This document shows positions 61,421-64,000 of a stretch of 64,000 nt of DNA, in pieces. The stretch spans positions 496,001-560,000 of the forward strand of contig NZ_SRXT01000003.1 of assembly GCF_004792685.1 (NCBI RefSeq), in the 5' to 3' direction. Source of the stretch: Sphingomonas gei. GTDB lineage: Bacteria > Pseudomonadota > Alphaproteobacteria > Sphingomonadales > Sphingomonadaceae. The position numbers were made by a program, and so were the translations under genes. The notes below the pieces were generated by a model. That model had not been told where the DNA came from. It did no database searches and was given only the letters and a program-made list of their open reading frames with translations. Every line of letters begins with the position of its first letter. Within the stretch, counting starts at the first letter, position 1.

Positions 61421-62785
61421 TCACTTGAAGACGAGGTTCTCGCGCGGTCCGGCCGGATCCTTGCGCAGCAATGCGATCACTTCGGCGCCTGCGAGCAATA
61501 CCGGCCCATAGCCATGCCCGGCCCTGACATGGCGCGGGCGATAATAATAAAAGGCGTGCTCGAAGCCCATCCCCGTGCCGACGCACACATCCTCCACTTC
61601 GCCGGCCGCATTGACCTTGGTGGTCACTGCATTCCACGCGAGCACCGCCACCGGGGCATAGACGCGTCGATCGATCCAGCCGCGGTTGACGGCGCGGGCC
61701 AGGGCAAAGGCATACATCGCGCTGGCAGATGTCTCGAGATAGCTGTCCGGCCGGTCGAGCAACTGGTGCCACAGCCCCGTGCCGGACTGCATGCTGGCGA
61801 GCCCGGCGGCATGCGCACGCAACTGCGTGAGGATCGCCGGACGCCCCGGGTGATCTGCCGGCAATACCTCCAACAGTTCGACCATCGCCATGATCGCCCA
61901 GCCATTGGCGCGGCCCCAGAAGAAGCTCGGATGCGGATCCATGCCGTCCACCCAGCCGTGGCGGTAGAGTCCCTTGTTCGCGACGAACATCCGCTGCGAG
62001 AATTGCCGCACCTGGCGCACCGCGTCGTCGAAATAGCGCCGCTCGCCGGTCAGTGCACCCATCTGCGCGAGCGCGGGAACGCTCATATAGAGATCGTCGA
62101 GCCACAGGCTGTTCGGCATCGGCACTTGCCGGGCTAGCGTGGCATCCGACAGGCGGAACTGGCGGTTGGAGATCCAGTCGAGATAGAGGTCGATCTGCGC
62201 GCGGCCCTGTGTGACCAGCCCAGCCCGCTGCGCCTTGATCAGCGCCGCCGCCATCGCCCCCGAATCGTCGAGCTTGCCTGGCGCGAGCATCTGCTTGACC
62301 GGGGTCTGGTCGGCCGCCGTCTTCTGAATGCGATAGCGGTTCGCCACATCGACGATCGTGCCAAGCCGATCCGCGACGTACTGCGTGTAGCGCGCATCGC
62401 CGGTCACTTCACCCGCGAGCAGCGCGCCCGAATAGAGGACGCCCCATTCGTAGCTGGTGAGGCGATAGGCCGAGCGGAAGCTGCTGCCCGGCGCGAGCGC
62501 GCCGCCGGGGCGCCGGTCCTTGTCGCCGGTATCGACCAAGGCCGGCGAGGTCTCGCGGTCGACATAGCCGAGCACGCGATTCATCACCGCTTTGACTGCG
62601 GCCTCCGACGGGCGGCCATAGGGGATCGGATAAGCGGGTTTGAGCCGGGTAGGGGCGTCCATGACGTCGGTCACCGGATCGCGATGCATTCCGGAGGGCG
62701 CGGCAAGCTGCGCCTGCGCCACGGGCGCCTGCGTCAGCGCCAGCGTGAGAGGCACGACGGCGGTGCGGATCAGGATATGCGGCAT
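61421..62785 (-). CDS. GH105-type unsaturated rhamnogalacturonyl/glycuronyl hydrolase
   Basis: A 454-residue protein with a signal peptide (LIRTAVVPLTLALTQAPVAQ, cleavage after AQA). The alpha/alpha toroid of GH88/GH105 follows: SYEWGVLYSGALLAGEVTGD, a LWLDDLYMSVPALAQMG segment with the catalytic-type Asp pair, YRHGWVDGMDPHPSFFWGRANGW, and a C-terminal VCVGTGMGFEHAFYYYRPR. These enzymes remove 4,5-unsaturated uronic acid from the non-reducing end of lyase-generated pectin or rhamnogalacturonan fragments. ATG 62785 is preceded by GGAGGGGAAG; a longer frame upstream lacks a signal. It diverges from a TonB-dependent receptor gene, suggesting joint control and a pectic substrate. A related GH88 specificity cannot be excluded. 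Confidence 0.88.
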   Translation of the reverse strand: MPHILIRTAVVPLTLALTQAPVAQAQLAAPSGMHRDPVTDVMDAPTRLKPAYPIPYGRPSEAAVKAVMNRVLGYVDRETSPALVDTGDKDRRPGGALAPGSSFRSAYRLTSYEWGVLYSGALLAGEVTGDARYTQYVADRLGTIVDVANRYRIQKTAADQTPVKQMLAPGKLDDSGAMAAALIKAQRAGLVTQGRAQIDLYLDWISNRQFRLSDATLARQVPMPNSLWLDDLYMSVPALAQMGALTGERRYFDDAVRQVRQFSQRMFVANKGLYRHGWVDGMDPHPSFFWGRANGWAIMAMVELLEVLPADHPGRPAILTQLRAHAAGLASMQSGTGLWHQLLDRPDSYLETSASAMYAFALARAVNRGWIDRRVYAPVAVLAWNAVTTKVNAAGEVEDVCVGTGMGFEHAFYYYRPRHVRAGHGYGPVLLAGAEVIALLRKDPAGPRENLVFK

Positions 62786-62847
62786 CTTCCCCTCCAATGG
62801 CTCGCCGACCTTGGGTCGGCTGCACCCGTTCATTTTATGACATTCTA

Positions 62848-62862
62848 TGCCATATGATGGCA
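62848..62862. promoter_or_regulatory. Operator-like inverted repeat in the GH105/receptor divergent region
   Basis: TGCCAT (62848-62853), ATG, then ATGGCA (62857-62862) form a perfect inverted repeat 63 bases upstream of the GH105 start. Its core CATATGATG (62851-62859) recurs at 62990-62998, 72 bases before the receptor start. AATAT-CAA-ATATT (62965-62977) is a further small palindrome. One copy before each divergent gene suggests a shared regulator encoded elsewhere. Nothing else is seen in 62786-63070 except GAGGAGAGAG before the receptor ATG. Confidence 0.5.
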
Positions 62863-63070
62863 CCACGATCCTGGTGGCAACGCAAGCCAAAACACGAATG
62901 CGATCTTCCACTCGATTTGCAGGATGCTGATGCGCCGCGTTTGGCGTCGAACTGCACTGCCGGGAATATCAAATATTGCGAGTGTGTCCCATATGATGTA
63001 ATTCCTCACCGGACGGCAAATCGCCGCCACGGGTGACACTGCAGGAATGCAGGCGCGAGGAGAGAGATTG

Positions 63071-64000
63071 ATGAGGCTCCACGGTTCGATCGGCACCACT
63101 TCGGGCGTTGCCGCGCTCGCCTGGGCATTGGCGTTCGCCCCCGCAGCATCTGCGCAGGTCGAGGCGCAGCCCGCGCCGCAGGACGAGGCTTCGGAAGTCG
63201 TCGTCACCGGGATTCGGCAGAGCCTTGCTGACGCACAAAGCGTCAAGCGCAACTCGGCGCAGGTGGTGGATGCAATTTCGGCCGAGGATATCGGCAAGTT
63301 CCCCGACAAGAATATCGGCGAGGCGCTCCAGCGCGTTACCGGCGTTCAGATCACCCGTGCCGGCGGCGAGGGCCAGAGCATCTCGATCCGCGGCGCGGAG
63401 CCGGGGCTCAACCGCGTAGAGATAAATGGCCAGACGGCGCTTTCGACAGTGGTCGGCAGCGGCCGCGCGGTCGAGTTCCGCGACTTGCCGGTCGAGTTCG
63501 TCTCGCGAGTCGAAGTGGTGAAGTCGGCGACGCCCGACATGACCGAAGGCGGGCTGGGCGGAACGGTGCGCATCCTCACGCGCCGGCCTTTCGACAGCAA
63601 GAAGCCATTCATCGCCGGCTCGGTCCAGGGGATTTACGGCACGCTCGCCGACAAGGTCGATCCCAAGGTCGCGCTGATCGGTAGTACGTTGTTCAACAAC
63701 GACACGATGGGCATCCTCGTCTCGGCGACCTATGAGCGGCGCAGCCTGTGGTACGACCAGTTGCGCACCACCGGCTGGCGTCAGATCGATCGCGACCCGG
63801 CAACCGCGGGCGTCCAGGCGCTCGACCTCAACGGGGACGGGAGGGGGGACTTCTACCCCGATATCCCGCGTCCGGTGATCAACCGCGAATCGACCAAGCG
63901 CGGCGCGATCAGCGGCGTCTTCGAATGGCGCCCGAACCCCGATTTCCGCGCATTCGTCGAGGGCACCTACACCAAGTCGAAAATGACGCTCGACAGCCAG
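63071..64000 (+). CDS. TonB-dependent outer-membrane receptor, 5' part; runs off the window
   Basis: The first 310 codons of a receptor. A signal peptide (VAALAWALAFAPAASAQ) is followed by a TonB box-like EVVVTGIRQSL and a plug of the large Xanthomonas/Caulobacter type: AISAEDIGKFPDKNIGEALQ, RVTGVQITRAGGEGQSISIR, VEVVKSATPDMTEGGLGGTV. This group usually imports oligosaccharides. ATG 63071 follows GAGGAGAGAG. Being divergent from the GH105 gene and sharing the CATATGATG repeat region, it probably imports pectic oligosaccharides. The barrel and stop lie beyond the window. Confidence 0.92.
   Translation, partial: MRLHGSIGTTSGVAALAWALAFAPAASAQVEAQPAPQDEASEVVVTGIRQSLADAQSVKRNSAQVVDAISAEDIGKFPDKNIGEALQRVTGVQITRAGGEGQSISIRGAEPGLNRVEINGQTALSTVVGSGRAVEFRDLPVEFVSRVEVVKSATPDMTEGGLGGTVRILTRRPFDSKKPFIAGSVQGIYGTLADKVDPKVALIGSTLFNNDTMGILVSATYERRSLWYDQLRTTGWRQIDRDPATAGVQALDLNGDGRGDFYPDIPRPVINRESTKRGAISGVFEWRPNPDFRAFVEGTYTKSKMTLDSQ

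Noticed and set aside
1..64000. CRISPR arrays, tRNA or rRNA genes, insertion sequences
   Set aside because: No regularly spaced repeats, cloverleaf-type sequence, rRNA-like stretch, transposase or terminal inverted repeat pair was found on reading the window.

Overview
The window is high-GC DNA dense with genes on both strands. TonB-dependent receptors, Tat-exported glycosidases, a PraB-like protein and alphaproteobacterial gene styles (frequent ATGA start/stop overlaps, GTG starts) suggest a Sphingomonas-type chromosome (Sphingomonadales). The genus is inferred from protein style only; there is no rRNA or tRNA gene in the window to confirm it.

Layout. 0-5.3 kb (minus strand): the start of a possible anti-sigma gene, an ECF sigma factor, then a four-gene tripartite efflux operon transcribed ATPase -> MacB-type permease -> TolC-type outer membrane protein -> HlyD/MacA-type adaptor. 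5.3-9.4 kb (plus): a TonB-dependent receptor with an N-terminal STN signalling domain and a DUF2147 protein. 9.4-10.7 kb: a TetR regulator (minus) and a secreted PraB-like protein (plus). 10.9-20.3 kb: a tightly coupled six-gene fatty-acid degradation operon (FadE acyl-CoA dehydrogenase, FabG4-type reductase, MaoC hydratase, thiolase, acyl-CoA ligase, FAD-dependent dehydrogenase) behind a perfect 22-bp palindrome.

20.3-38.2 kb: a glycan-utilisation locus. A GntR/HutC regulator and a GH2 beta-galactosidase-like enzyme run leftwards. A GH2 beta-mannosidase, GH3 enzyme with PA14 insert, GH92 alpha-mannosidase, GH29 alpha-fucosidase, aspartylglucosaminidase and a TonB-dependent receptor run rightwards and end at a strong intrinsic terminator. 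The aspartylglucosaminidase, which acts on the GlcNAc-Asn bond, together with alpha- and beta-mannosidases and a fucosidase, points to N-linked glycans or glycopeptides as the substrate. Four of these enzymes carry twin-arginine-like leaders, implying periplasmic trimming after import.

38.7-61.4 kb: the most unusual part, five co-directional genes, three of them very large: a Hint (hedgehog/intein-like) domain protein, an 1182-aa Fn3-like protein with a beta-grasp-like C-terminus, a 1272-aa beta-rich protein, a ComEC-like metallo-beta-lactamase-fold protein, and a 4005-aa protein with beta-rich blocks and LysM-like repeats. None shows a convincing signal peptide and no transporter accompanies them. 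I know of no described system with this composition; it is the best candidate for something new.

61.4-64 kb: a GH105-type unsaturated glycuronyl hydrolase (minus) divergent from a TonB-dependent receptor that runs off the window, probably a pectin-oligosaccharide locus with operator-like repeats between them. No rRNA, tRNA, CRISPR array, insertion sequence or integrase was seen.
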